Assembly (NCBI RefSeq): GCF_034366625.1
Contig: NZ_JAXMIH010000008.1
Location: forward strand, 496,001-560,000
Reading direction: 5' to 3'
DNA from: Prosthecobacter sp.
GTDB taxonomy: Bacteria; Verrucomicrobiota; Verrucomicrobiia; Verrucomicrobiales; Verrucomicrobiaceae
DNA: 64,000 nt
The position numbers and the translations under genes were made by a program. This document shows, piece by piece, positions 24,567 through 33,431 of the stretch. Within the stretch, counting starts at the first letter, position 1; each line of letters begins with the position of its first letter. The notes under the pieces are model-generated. The model saw only the letters and a program-made list of their open reading frames with translations, was not told the DNA's origin and made no database searches.

Positions 24567-26012
24567 TCAATGGGAGAAAATCTGGTGGAACATGGCGAAC
24601 GAAATTGCTCCGTAAAACAAGGCGGTCAAAACGAGCGCAATCTTGCGCCACAGCGGCGGACGAAGCTCACGCGGCAGCAGCGTGGTGTTCAGCCGCAGGA
24701 TTTGCAGCGCGGAGAAGGCCGTGATCGGCGCGGCGGTGGCGCCGAGAATCATGAGCAGCAGTTTCGCATCGCCCAGGAACGCGCCGAAGCAGGCGATGAC
24801 GGTGAATCCGAGCAGCAGCAGGCCGTAGAGCCGGCCCACGGGCATTTTCTTCGGCACCGCACCACCCGCCCAGGCCATGTCGGCCACCACACGGGCGAGC
24901 ACATCCACATTCGTCAGCGTTGTCGAAAACAAAATCCAGAAGCCGTTCATCAGCGCGAGAAACCAAAAGCCATCCCATAGCTTGCGCATCTCCGCCGCTT
25001 GGAAAACGCCTGCGGCGACACCGGAGACCTGCATGCCCGCCTGAAACAGCGACGAGGCCAGATTCACCATCAAAAACATGCCCACGATGCAGCCAAGCAT
25101 CCACAAGCCGGATTGATCAATGATCGCGTAACGCCACCAGTCGCGCCAGCGCTTCAAGTTTTCCGCATTGATCGGAAACACGCTGCCCACGGGAGCCAGC
25201 GTCTGCTCCGTGCTCCACACGCCGCCCATGTTGCCGGTTTTTGAACCCATTCCGAAACCCTTGTCGCGAAACCAGTTCGCGATGGCGAGATTGCCGATGC
25301 CGCCGCTGCCTGCGAGGGCCGCAAACACCGCCAGCATCACAAAATCGACGTTCTCAGGAATCGAGCCGAAGGACAAAAAGCCCGCTGACGTGCTGATCCA
25401 GTCCTTCAGCGGCACAAAGGTGAAATTCACCCACAGCAGAAAGCTGAAGATGAAAAGGATCATCATCCACGACAGCCGTTCCAGCAGCCGCTCGACTTTT
25501 TTTCCTGACGCCAGCACCACCGCCGAGATCAACACGATTGCCACCGTGATCCATGTCACCATCGACGCATCACCATCCGTCGGCGCACGGCCTTGCAGCA
25601 TCGCAAACGCCACACCCGCGCATCCCGCTGCCGCCGCAGGCATGCCGAGCTGTGCAAAACCTGCCAGCGCATAAAACACGCCCCACACCCGCGATCCCGG
25701 CCTCATCCGCATGAAACCCGTGAGCACCGGTTCGCCCGTGTAGAGTGTGTAGCGCACCGCTTCGAGGTTTAAGAGCGATTGCAGCACAAACGCCAGCGTC
25801 GCGATCCACAGCACACTGCGCCCATGCTGCACCACAAACAACGGCCCCGCGATCCACTCCCCCATCCCAATCGCCCCCACGAGCAAAATTGCCCCCGGCC
25901 CGATGGTGCGCAGTGCATTGCGTAAGCTGAACGGCAGCGGCGCTGGCAGTTCCTCCACCTTCCAGGGCGGGAGGCAGCCGTGGGGAGGGTTGGGAGGAGT
26001 TTCAGGTTTCAT
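24567..26012 (-). CDS. Nramp (SLC11)-fold transporter lacking canonical metal-site motifs
   Basis: 481 aa from the ATG at 26012 (MKPETPPNPPHG). About eleven membrane helices. The first helix reads IGPGAILLVGAIGMGEWIAG: its IGPG start is typical of Nramp, but the metal-binding DPGN is replaced by GMGE. No MPH motif is seen in the sixth-helix region; the corresponding loop contains FGMGSKTGNMGGVW. It is therefore doubtful as a Mn/Fe transporter. It sits between two sugar-acid-type enzyme genes on the same strand, which suggests an organic substrate or a different ion. Start alternatives exist 15 codons upstream. Confidence 0.82.
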   Translation of the reverse strand: MKPETPPNPPHGCLPPWKVEELPAPLPFSLRNALRTIGPGAILLVGAIGMGEWIAGPLFVVQHGRSVLWIATLAFVLQSLLNLEAVRYTLYTGEPVLTGFMRMRPGSRVWGVFYALAGFAQLGMPAAAAGCAGVAFAMLQGRAPTDGDASMVTWITVAIVLISAVVLASGKKVERLLERLSWMMILFIFSFLLWVNFTFVPLKDWISTSAGFLSFGSIPENVDFVMLAVFAALAGSGGIGNLAIANWFRDKGFGMGSKTGNMGGVWSTEQTLAPVGSVFPINAENLKRWRDWWRYAIIDQSGLWMLGCIVGMFLMVNLASSLFQAGMQVSGVAAGVFQAAEMRKLWDGFWFLALMNGFWILFSTTLTNVDVLARVVADMAWAGGAVPKKMPVGRLYGLLLLGFTVIACFGAFLGDAKLLLMILGATAAPITAFSALQILRLNTTLLPRELRPPLWRKIALVLTALFYGAISFAMFHQIFSH

Positions 26013-26085
26013 GGTGTGGAGGAATGACGAACGGTTCGACAGTTGTGGCTTGGGCATTCATTCGTCATTCCGCATTCTGGTTTCG

Positions 26086-27036
26086 TCATTGTTGTGCCGC
26101 CTGCATCAGCCCGCGCATATAGCCATACGCAAACAACCGTCCCATCATGGTGTAGCCGGGCTCACCGTCTTCCTCGCCATCGAGCTGCGGCACATGATCG
26201 GGCCGCATGGGACCGGTGAAGCCGATGTCACGATACGCACGCATGGCAGCCACCATGTCGGTGGGACCATTGTCATGAAACGTCTCCGCAAAGATCTCGG
26301 CGCTGCCGCGCACGTCGCGAAAGTGAACGTAGCGGATGTAAGGCCCAAGTCGGCGGATGGTGGCTGGAATATCGACACCCATTGCCGCAAAAGTGCCCTG
26401 GCAGAAGCAGATCGCGTTGTGCCTGCTCGCTGAGATGCGCATGAGCCGCTCGAAGTTCTCCACGCTGTTCATGATGCGTGCCTTGCCTGCAAACTCAGCC
26501 AGTGGCGGGTCATCGGGATGCATGACGAGAGTGACACCGCATTTCTCGGCCACGGGCAGCAACTCGGTCAGCATGCGCTCCAGGTTCGTCCACAAGGCTT
26601 CGGCGGTGATCGTTTCGCTGCCGATCTGATTCGCCGTCGCGCTCAAAGACATCGCCTTTTCCGCTTCTTTGAGGTCAAAAGCTGTCACCAAGGCTCCGCC
26701 GCGTTCTTTTGCATCGACCTTGGTGCGCACCCAGTCAGTGCCGGCCATGAAGTTGTAGCAGAGCAGCGGGATTTCAGCCTCGTTCATGTGCTGAAGCAGC
26801 AACTTCATCGACGCCATGTCGCTGCCATCGTCTTTCCCGAGCTTGAGTTTCTCGATGGGCAGATAGCCTTCGATGATGCCGAGTTTCAGGCCGTGGCGCT
26901 CGATTTGAGCCTTTGTGTGCAGCAAATCCGCCAGCTTCGTCCCAGGATATCTCACGGTGATTTCCTCCACTCCACACTGTGCCGCGAGTTTCAGATGATG
27001 GTCATCGAGCGGCGTGAGAACAGAGGCGAGGCGCAT
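26086..27036 (-). CDS. mannonate dehydratase (UxuA)-like TIM-barrel enzyme
   Basis: 316 aa from the ATG at 27036 (MRLASVLTPLDDHHLKLAAQ). A longer frame to 27267 would run into the divergent gene and has no family character. Features are YNFMAGTDWVRT, the metal and active-site block TLVMHPDDPPL, ICFCQGTFAAMG, and YVHFRDVRGSAE with FHDNGPTDMVAAMRAY. These fit UxuA, which dehydrates D-mannonate to 2-keto-3-deoxygluconate. The protein is somewhat shorter than E. coli UxuA (394 aa). The co-oriented MR-family dehydratase and transporter support hexuronate or related sugar-acid catabolism. Confidence 0.82.
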   Translation of the reverse strand: MRLASVLTPLDDHHLKLAAQCGVEEITVRYPGTKLADLLHTKAQIERHGLKLGIIEGYLPIEKLKLGKDDGSDMASMKLLLQHMNEAEIPLLCYNFMAGTDWVRTKVDAKERGGALVTAFDLKEAEKAMSLSATANQIGSETITAEALWTNLERMLTELLPVAEKCGVTLVMHPDDPPLAEFAGKARIMNSVENFERLMRISASRHNAICFCQGTFAAMGVDIPATIRRLGPYIRYVHFRDVRGSAEIFAETFHDNGPTDMVAAMRAYRDIGFTGPMRPDHVPQLDGEEDGEPGYTMMGRLFAYGYMRGLMQAAQQ

Positions 27037-27088
27037 GCGGTGATGGGTGAGAGTGAACAAACAACGCGGATGGCAGCGTAGTTTGCGC

Positions 27089-28411
27089 ATGTCACTCCGA
27101 GGAATTCTCACCGCCGTTCTGTTCACCACCAGCGTCATCGCCGCACCACCAGGAGCCACGCCGCTGTCGCCGCCAACACCGCCGAAGTCCGTCGCGCCGC
27201 AGGTTCCGGCGAACTGGAAGGTTGGCGTGGCCGTCGCCAAAGTGACGCCACAGAAGATGCTCTTCATGGCGGGCTACGCCTCGCGTAACAAGCCTGCGGA
27301 GGGTAAGGTGCAGGATCTTTTCGCCAAGGCGCTCGCTTTGCAGGATGAGCAGGGGAACAAGCTCGTGTTTGTAACGCTCGATCTCATCGGTGTGCCGCAA
27401 CTGCTGCGTCACGCCGTGGCGGAGCGTGCAGAGAAAGAGTTCAAGCTGCCGCAGGCGAATCTGGTCATGAACGCCTCGCACACACATAGCGGACCGTCGT
27501 TGAGGACGACGCCGCTGACCGAGAAGGACAAGGACAACCCGAAGGCCAAAGACGCCTGGGACTACACGCAGAAGCTGCAAGACGACATCGTCGGCATCAT
27601 CGGCAAAGCGCTCGCCGATGTGCAGCCCGCGCGGCTTACCTGGAACAAGGCACGCTGCGGCTTCGCCATGAACCGCCGGCGCGATTACACACTGCCGCCC
27701 GATCATCCCAACGCTAACAAAGCGCCAAATCCGAACGGTCCCGTGGATCACGAGGTTCCCGCGCTGCGTGTCGAAGCACCTGATGGCATGCTGCGGGCCA
27801 CGTTGTTCGGCTACGCCTGCCACAACACCAGCCTCGGCTTCTACAACTGGTGTGGCGACTACGCCGGCTTCGCGCAGGAGTATCTTCAAGAGCATCGACC
27901 AGGCTTCACCGCGCTGTTCTTGATGGGTTGTGGTGCCGATCAGAATCCGTATCCGCGCCGCAGCGATGTTGTTCCCGGTGTCACCGACCTCGAATTGTCG
28001 ATGCAGCATGGCCGCTCGCTCTCCAATGCCGTCGAAATGGCCCTCACGGTGAATCCACGGTCCGTCGCAGGCCCAATCCGTGCCGCATATGAGGAGATCG
28101 TCCTCGATTACGCCAAACCGGGCCGCGAATCGCATCCGTATCCCGTGCAAGTCATCAAGATCGGCAACGACCTCACCTTCATCACGCTCGGCAGTGAGGT
28201 GGTGGTCGATTACTCGCTGCGCTTCAAGCGCGAGTTCGCTGGCGAGGCCGGCGTGTGGGTCGCCGGATACTCGAACGACTACACCGGCTACGTCCCCAGT
28301 CTCCGCGTCCTCAAGGAAGGCGGCTACGAAGCTGCAGCGGGCTGGGCGGAAGATGTGGAAGACCGCATCGCCACCAAAGTTCACGAACTGCACAAGAAGC
28401 TCTCGAAATAG
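27089..28411 (+). CDS. secreted neutral/alkaline ceramidase N-terminal domain-like protein
   Basis: 440 aa from the ATG at 27089, which opens a signal peptide, MSLRGILTAVLFTTSVIAAP. The upstream start at 27047 would bury it. VGVAVAKVTPQKMLFMAGYA and VFVTLDLIGVPQ, NASHTHSGPS, ATLFGYACHNTSLG and LFLMGCGADQNPYPR are hallmarks of the neutral/alkaline non-lysosomal ceramidase fold; the histidines in SHTHSGP and CHNTSL are the expected metal ligands. Many bacterial members of this size are of unknown substrate. It is first in a rightward series, 3 bp before the next start, so translation is probably coupled. Confidence 0.88.
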   Translation: MSLRGILTAVLFTTSVIAAPPGATPLSPPTPPKSVAPQVPANWKVGVAVAKVTPQKMLFMAGYASRNKPAEGKVQDLFAKALALQDEQGNKLVFVTLDLIGVPQLLRHAVAERAEKEFKLPQANLVMNASHTHSGPSLRTTPLTEKDKDNPKAKDAWDYTQKLQDDIVGIIGKALADVQPARLTWNKARCGFAMNRRRDYTLPPDHPNANKAPNPNGPVDHEVPALRVEAPDGMLRATLFGYACHNTSLGFYNWCGDYAGFAQEYLQEHRPGFTALFLMGCGADQNPYPRRSDVVPGVTDLELSMQHGRSLSNAVEMALTVNPRSVAGPIRAAYEEIVLDYAKPGRESHPYPVQVIKIGNDLTFITLGSEVVVDYSLRFKREFAGEAGVWVAGYSNDYTGYVPSLRVLKEGGYEAAAGWAEDVEDRIATKVHELHKKLSK

Positions 28412-28413
28412 TT

Positions 28414-30021
28414 ATGAAGACACTCGCACTCCTCCTCGCCCTCACGCTGTCTGCTTTCTCAGCAGACCTCACCCTCACGCTGCAATCCCGCTCGCCAGCG
28501 GGTAAAGCGACGCTCGTCAAAGAATCGTGGCTCCCGTCACGCACGGCCATCATCGTGTGTGACATGTGGGACCTGCATCACTGCAAGAATGCCGTGATAC
28601 GCGAGGGCGAGATGGCGCCGCGTTTCAATGAAGTGCTCGAAAAGGCCCGCAAGGACGGCGTGCTCATCATCCACGCGCCGAGTTCCTGCATGAAGCCCTA
28701 CGAAGGCACTCCCGCACGCGAGCGCACGAAGTCCGCACCTGCCGCCGCTCGCCTGCCCGACAAGATCGCCGAGTGGTGCAAACAAATCCCCGCCGAGGAA
28801 ATGGCCGTGTATCCGCTCGATCAAACCGACGGCGGTGAAGACGACGATCCCGCCGAGCATGCTGCCTGGGCCAAGGAACTTGAAGCCAAGGGCCTCAATC
28901 CGAAAGCACCGTGGACGAAGCAGATCGACACGCTGCGCATCGATCAAGACAAGGACGCCATCAGCGACAGCGGCGTGGAGATTTGGAACCTGCTTGAGGC
29001 ACGCAACATCGACAACGTCATCCTCATGGGCGTCCACACCAACATGTGCGTCGCCGGCCGACCGTTTGGGCTGCGGCAGATGGCGAAGAACGGCAAGCAC
29101 GTTGTCCTCATGCGCGACATGACCGACACGATGTACAATCCCGCGCGCTGGCCCTTCGTCAGTCATGTGCGCGGCACGGAGCTGTTCATCCAGCATGTCG
29201 AGAAGCGCATCTGCCCCACCATCACCTCAGACCAGCTCATCGGCGGCCAGTCTTTTGCTTTCAGCGCGGCCACCGCAGGAAAAAAGCGCCTGCAAATCAT
29301 CCTGCTCGGCGACAGCACCACGGAGGCCAGCATTCCAAAGAAACTCGCGCCGGATGAACCTCAGATCGAGGACACGCTCCGCATTCTGCTCGCCGCCAAT
29401 CCCGATCTGCCGCCCTGCGATGTGTACAACGAAGGTGTCAGCGGCGAATACATCCGCCGTCTGCTCGACACACGCTATGACAAAGCCGTGAAGACCAAGC
29501 CGCAGGCCGATTACATCTTCATCCGCTACGGCCTGAACGATCAGGCGCGTGTCAAAGACTTCAAAACCGTCTTCCCCAAAGATTTCAAAGAACTGCTTTC
29601 CCGCCTGCGCAAAGACCACCCGAACGCGATGCTCATCCCGATGACTGCCATCCCTTATGCGCTCAACAACCTGCATGAGGACATCAACGCGCTCATCAAA
29701 CAGGTTGCCGCTGAGGAAAAACTCACGCTCTTCGACATCGCTCCACGCTACACGGCCGAACTGAAGAAAGGCCCCGACATGCTCAACTATCGCCGCTACT
29801 CTCTCTCCAAGATTCCCGAGAACCTCCGCGCCTTCGCCACGCCTTACATTCAGCCTGGCACCGACCCAACGGTCGTCGTCCTCGACAACCGCCTCGACGG
29901 CATTTTAGGTCACCTTCCCGGTTGGGCCGGTGACCGCCACCCGAACCTCGCTGGATACAACGTCATCGCCGATGAGACCGCGAAGTGGCTCGCGCCGGTC
30001 ATCCGCTCTGCGAAGAAATGA
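28414..30021 (+). CDS. secreted two-domain protein: isochorismatase-like hydrolase fused to SGNH hydrolase
   Basis: 535 aa from the ATG at 28414 (signal peptide MKTLALLLALTLSAFSAD). Residues about 40-285 are an isochorismatase-like cysteine hydrolase with D50 in IIVCDMWD, a downstream lysine, and C212 in VHTNMCVAGR. Residues about 293-530 are an SGNH hydrolase with S301 in LLGDSTTE, YGLNDQ in block III position, and D507/H509 in GDRHPN. Both catalytic sets look intact. Such a fusion is unusual; both parts would act in the periplasm or outside the cell. It starts 3 bp after the ceramidase-like gene. The substrate is unknown, probably carbohydrate esters or amides. Confidence 0.88.
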   Translation: MKTLALLLALTLSAFSADLTLTLQSRSPAGKATLVKESWLPSRTAIIVCDMWDLHHCKNAVIREGEMAPRFNEVLEKARKDGVLIIHAPSSCMKPYEGTPARERTKSAPAAARLPDKIAEWCKQIPAEEMAVYPLDQTDGGEDDDPAEHAAWAKELEAKGLNPKAPWTKQIDTLRIDQDKDAISDSGVEIWNLLEARNIDNVILMGVHTNMCVAGRPFGLRQMAKNGKHVVLMRDMTDTMYNPARWPFVSHVRGTELFIQHVEKRICPTITSDQLIGGQSFAFSAATAGKKRLQIILLGDSTTEASIPKKLAPDEPQIEDTLRILLAANPDLPPCDVYNEGVSGEYIRRLLDTRYDKAVKTKPQADYIFIRYGLNDQARVKDFKTVFPKDFKELLSRLRKDHPNAMLIPMTAIPYALNNLHEDINALIKQVAAEEKLTLFDIAPRYTAELKKGPDMLNYRRYSLSKIPENLRAFATPYIQPGTDPTVVVLDNRLDGILGHLPGWAGDRHPNLAGYNVIADETAKWLAPVIRSAKK

Positions 30022-30091
30022 AACGCGTCTCTTCTCGTGGCGGGCCTTCAATGTCTTGTCATCGGAGTTATTTCATCTCAAACTCCCCTCC

Positions 30092-31381
30092 ATGAATTCA
30101 TCATCCTCGCGTCGCTCGTTCTTGAAGTCCGGCATGGCTGGTATTGTGGCTGCCGGGATCGCTCCACAATTCGTTTCGTCCCGTCTGCTCGCGGCGGATG
30201 CTCCATCGAAAAAGATCACCCTCGGCTGCATCGGTGTCGGCAAGCATGGCTTGGGAGTGAATCTCAACTCATTCCTTCAGGAGGATGACTGCCGGATCAT
30301 CGCTGTCTGCGATGTGTTCAAGAGCCGGCGCGCACATGCGCGTGAGGTGGTGAACAAAAAGTATGGCAACGAGGACTGCGCCGAGTTCGCCGACTTCCGT
30401 GCGCTCCTCGCACGACCCGACATCGACGCGGTGGTCATCTCCACGCCGGATCACTGGCATGTGACGATGGCGTTGATGGCACTGGCCGCCGGGAAGCAGG
30501 TGTTTTGCGAGAAACCCACGCTCACCATCGCCGAGGGCCGCACACTTGCCGACACCGTCGCCAAACAAAAGGCTGTGTTCGCCACGGGCCTCGAAGATCG
30601 TGCGGTGATCCACTATCACAAGCTCGCGGAAGTCGTGCGCAATGGCGGAATCGGCAAACTCGAACGCATCAAGGTCGGCCTGCCGGCCAAGCCCATTTTC
30701 CCCAAGGAAGATCCGGTGCCTGTGCCGGATGATCTGAACTACGAACTGTGGCTCGGTCCGGCACCGCACCGGCCTTACACGCCGAGCCTCACCAACGACC
30801 AGGTGTGGCGGCAGATTCGCGATTTTTCAGGCGGCTCGCTCACCGACTGGGGTGCGCATCTCATCGACACCGCGCAGGTCGGCAACTTTGCGGAAAATTC
30901 CGCGCCGGTGGCGGTCAGCGGCAAAGGCGTCATTCCGCCGAACTCGATCAACACCGTGCCGCGTGATTACGAACTCAAGTACACCTACGCGAACGGCGTG
31001 ACGATGGAGGTGCAGGCGAGCGCCGCCTCCATTCGCTTTGAAGGCAGTGATGGCTGGGTCGCCATCAACGGCTGGACCGGACCGCTTGAGGCCAGCGACA
31101 TGGACCTCTTCCGCAAGACCTACGATCCTGTCACCAACAAGATCTGGCCGCGTCCGCCGCGCGAGCATCGCAACTTCCTCGATTCGATCAGGAATGGCAC
31201 GCCGCCGACCTACACCGCCGAGGGGCTGCATCGTCTCAGCACCGTCATGCACATCGGCGCGATTGCGATGGAACTCGACAAGCCGCTGCGCTGGGATCCG
31301 AAGACCGAGGCCTTCGATGATGCCAAGGCCAATGATCTGCGTCAGCGCACGAGCCGGGAAGATTGGAAGCGTGCGGGTTGA
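30092..31381 (+). CDS. Tat-exported Gfo/Idh/MocA family oxidoreductase
   Basis: 429 aa from the ATG at 30092. The N-terminus SSRRSFLKSGMAGIVAAGIA is a twin-arginine signal, meaning the cofactor is inserted before export. The NAD(P)-binding domain starts ITLGCIGVGKHGLGVNL. Further family motifs are VVISTPDHWHV, KQVFCEKPTLT and WLGPAPHRPYTP with SGGSLTDWGAHLIDTAQ. Members oxidise or rearrange sugars, cyclitols or glycosides, often in a periplasmic glycoside-processing role in this phylum. It lies 70 bp after the fusion hydrolase gene and before the S9 peptidase gene. Confidence 0.92.
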   Translation: MNSSSSRRSFLKSGMAGIVAAGIAPQFVSSRLLAADAPSKKITLGCIGVGKHGLGVNLNSFLQEDDCRIIAVCDVFKSRRAHAREVVNKKYGNEDCAEFADFRALLARPDIDAVVISTPDHWHVTMALMALAAGKQVFCEKPTLTIAEGRTLADTVAKQKAVFATGLEDRAVIHYHKLAEVVRNGGIGKLERIKVGLPAKPIFPKEDPVPVPDDLNYELWLGPAPHRPYTPSLTNDQVWRQIRDFSGGSLTDWGAHLIDTAQVGNFAENSAPVAVSGKGVIPPNSINTVPRDYELKYTYANGVTMEVQASAASIRFEGSDGWVAINGWTGPLEASDMDLFRKTYDPVTNKIWPRPPREHRNFLDSIRNGTPPTYTAEGLHRLSTVMHIGAIAMELDKPLRWDPKTEAFDDAKANDLRQRTSREDWKRAG

Positions 31382-31417
31382 GGCAATGAAGAACTGGTTT
31401 CGCGGCGTATAGCTGCC

Positions 31418-33430
31418 ATGCGCCTCATTCCAAGTCTTGTCCTGATTGTCCTCCTGAGTCCTGCTCTCGCCGAAGAACCGCCACCGCCGCAGATTGAAGA
31501 CATCTACAAGACCGATGCCGCGACGGATGTGATCACGCTCAGCGATGGCAAAACCGCACTCTATGTCCGGCAGCGCGTCGATCAGGCCTCACGCACGTTG
31601 AAGCAGTCACTCTGGCAGGTGGATGACACAGGCAAAGCTGCCGCTGTCGAAGAGGGCGAACCGGATGCTTCCAGTCCCATGCTGTCGCCAGATGGCAAGT
31701 GGATCGTGTTTCTTTCCACGCGTGCGTTTGCCGATGGCACGCCCGCTTTCCAACCTGTGCCGCCGTATTCCGATCCCGCCGCCGACATCTGGCTGATGTC
31801 CGTTGCCGGTGGCAAGGCAATCCCGCTCGGCGGCAAAGCGAAGCCGTATGGCCGCGTGATCACCGACAAGTTCTATGGCCGCGTCGCATTCTCGCCGGAT
31901 GGCAAGAAACTGCTGTTCGTCGCCGATGAAGGTCGCGATCTGCGCACCGAAGCCGAAAAAAGGAACAACGTCCTCATCGTGCGAGATGATCAGGGCGAGG
32001 GCTACGAAGGCTATGGTCCCACGCAGGTGTGGGTGGCCGATTTGAAGGAGGCGCCCGATGATGCTGCCGCCGCAAAGATCACGAAACTCACACCCGGCGA
32101 CTTCTGGTATGGCGACCCGCAGTGGTCACCCGATGGCTCGTTCATCGTCTGCCATGCCAACCGCAACGCCGAGCAGGAGTCCGCGCGCTACAGCATCAAT
32201 CACAACTACGACCTGTGGAAGATCACGCTTGCCGACCAGAGCATCGAGCAGCTCACGACAGGACCAGGCCCTGAGTTTTCACCGCGCATCGCGCCGGATG
32301 GCAAGCGGCTCGTGTGCCTGAGTTCGCCACGGTTCAAAGGTCCGCACATCGATGTCTTCAATCTGCTGGTCGTGGATCTTGATTCGCAGGCCGCATCATC
32401 GCATGTTGTTTTTGATCATCACGGTAAAGGCATGGACAAGCCGCCGTATCTCGCCCCAACGACTCCACTGCCCGACAACTGCTGGCGTGACAACCAGCGC
32501 GTGTGGTTCAATGCCATCAGCGGCGTGAAAAGCCGGACACAGGCAGTAAACCTAGACGCCGGCCCACAGGCCATCGAAGACACGCCGCCGCCACCACCGC
32601 CCGCACGCAGTCCGTTGATCCCGCGCAGCAGTCCAGAGATCGGCAAGCGCCTGCGCGCCGAGGATGAAATCATCCACTGGAAGAGCTTCGATGGCCTGGA
32701 GATCGAGGGCGTGCTCACCAAACCGCCTGCTTCCATCGCCAAGCCGCCGTTCAAGCTCCTCGTCATGCCGCATGGCGGCCCGCATCACCGCGCTACAAGC
32801 GGTGCCGGATTCGACACGCAGTTCTTCGCCACGCGCGGCTACGCCGTGTTCCAGCCGAACTTCCGCGGCTCCACCGGCTATGGTTTGAAGTTCCTTGATG
32901 CCGATCACAACGACTTCGGCGGCGGTGACATGAAGGACATCCTTACCGGCATCGATTTCCTCGTGAAGGAGGGCATCGCAGATCGCGACCGGCAGTTCGT
33001 CTATGGCGTGAGCTATGGCGGCTACATGACCTCCTGGCTTGTCGGTCAGACGACCCAGTTCCGCGCCGCCGTGGCCCAGAACGCCGTCACCGATCTCAAC
33101 GTCATGTGGCACCTCAGCGATCTGCAAAGCTGGACCGAGCACGACATGAGCGGCATGCCGTGGGACGTTGCCGAACGCATGCGTCAGCACAGTCCGCTCA
33201 CCTACGCCAACAAAGTTCGCACGCCCACGCTCATCCTTCACGCCACCAATGACCGCCGTTGCCCTGTGGCGATGGGGAAGATGTTCCATCGTGCCCTCAA
33301 AGAGAACGGCGTCGAAACCCAGATGGTCCTCTATCCCGACGAGGGCCACCCGATCAAACAACTGCCGCATCGTGAAGATGTGCTCACCCGTGTGCTCGAC
33401 TGGTTTGAGCAACACGACAAGCCGAAGTGA
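31418..33430 (+). CDS. secreted S9 family prolyl oligopeptidase-type peptidase
   Basis: 670 aa. Signal peptide MRLIPSLVLIVLLSPALAEE. Residues 30 to about 400 form the beta-propeller with repeated SPDGK motifs (LSPDGKWIVFLS, FSPDGKKLLFV, WSPDGSFIV). The catalytic domain has the nucleophile S532 in YGVSYGGYM, D612 in HATNDRRCPV and H644 in DEGHPIK. These fit dipeptidyl aminopeptidase/acylaminoacyl peptidases, which release short peptides. A proline-rich linker (TPPPPPPARSPLIP) precedes the catalytic half. It is last of the rightward series that starts at 27089 and converges with the MBL gene. Confidence 0.93.
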   Translation: MRLIPSLVLIVLLSPALAEEPPPPQIEDIYKTDAATDVITLSDGKTALYVRQRVDQASRTLKQSLWQVDDTGKAAAVEEGEPDASSPMLSPDGKWIVFLSTRAFADGTPAFQPVPPYSDPAADIWLMSVAGGKAIPLGGKAKPYGRVITDKFYGRVAFSPDGKKLLFVADEGRDLRTEAEKRNNVLIVRDDQGEGYEGYGPTQVWVADLKEAPDDAAAAKITKLTPGDFWYGDPQWSPDGSFIVCHANRNAEQESARYSINHNYDLWKITLADQSIEQLTTGPGPEFSPRIAPDGKRLVCLSSPRFKGPHIDVFNLLVVDLDSQAASSHVVFDHHGKGMDKPPYLAPTTPLPDNCWRDNQRVWFNAISGVKSRTQAVNLDAGPQAIEDTPPPPPPARSPLIPRSSPEIGKRLRAEDEIIHWKSFDGLEIEGVLTKPPASIAKPPFKLLVMPHGGPHHRATSGAGFDTQFFATRGYAVFQPNFRGSTGYGLKFLDADHNDFGGGDMKDILTGIDFLVKEGIADRDRQFVYGVSYGGYMTSWLVGQTTQFRAAVAQNAVTDLNVMWHLSDLQSWTEHDMSGMPWDVAERMRQHSPLTYANKVRTPTLILHATNDRRCPVAMGKMFHRALKENGVETQMVLYPDEGHPIKQLPHREDVLTRVLDWFEQHDKPK

Positions 33431-33431
33431 T

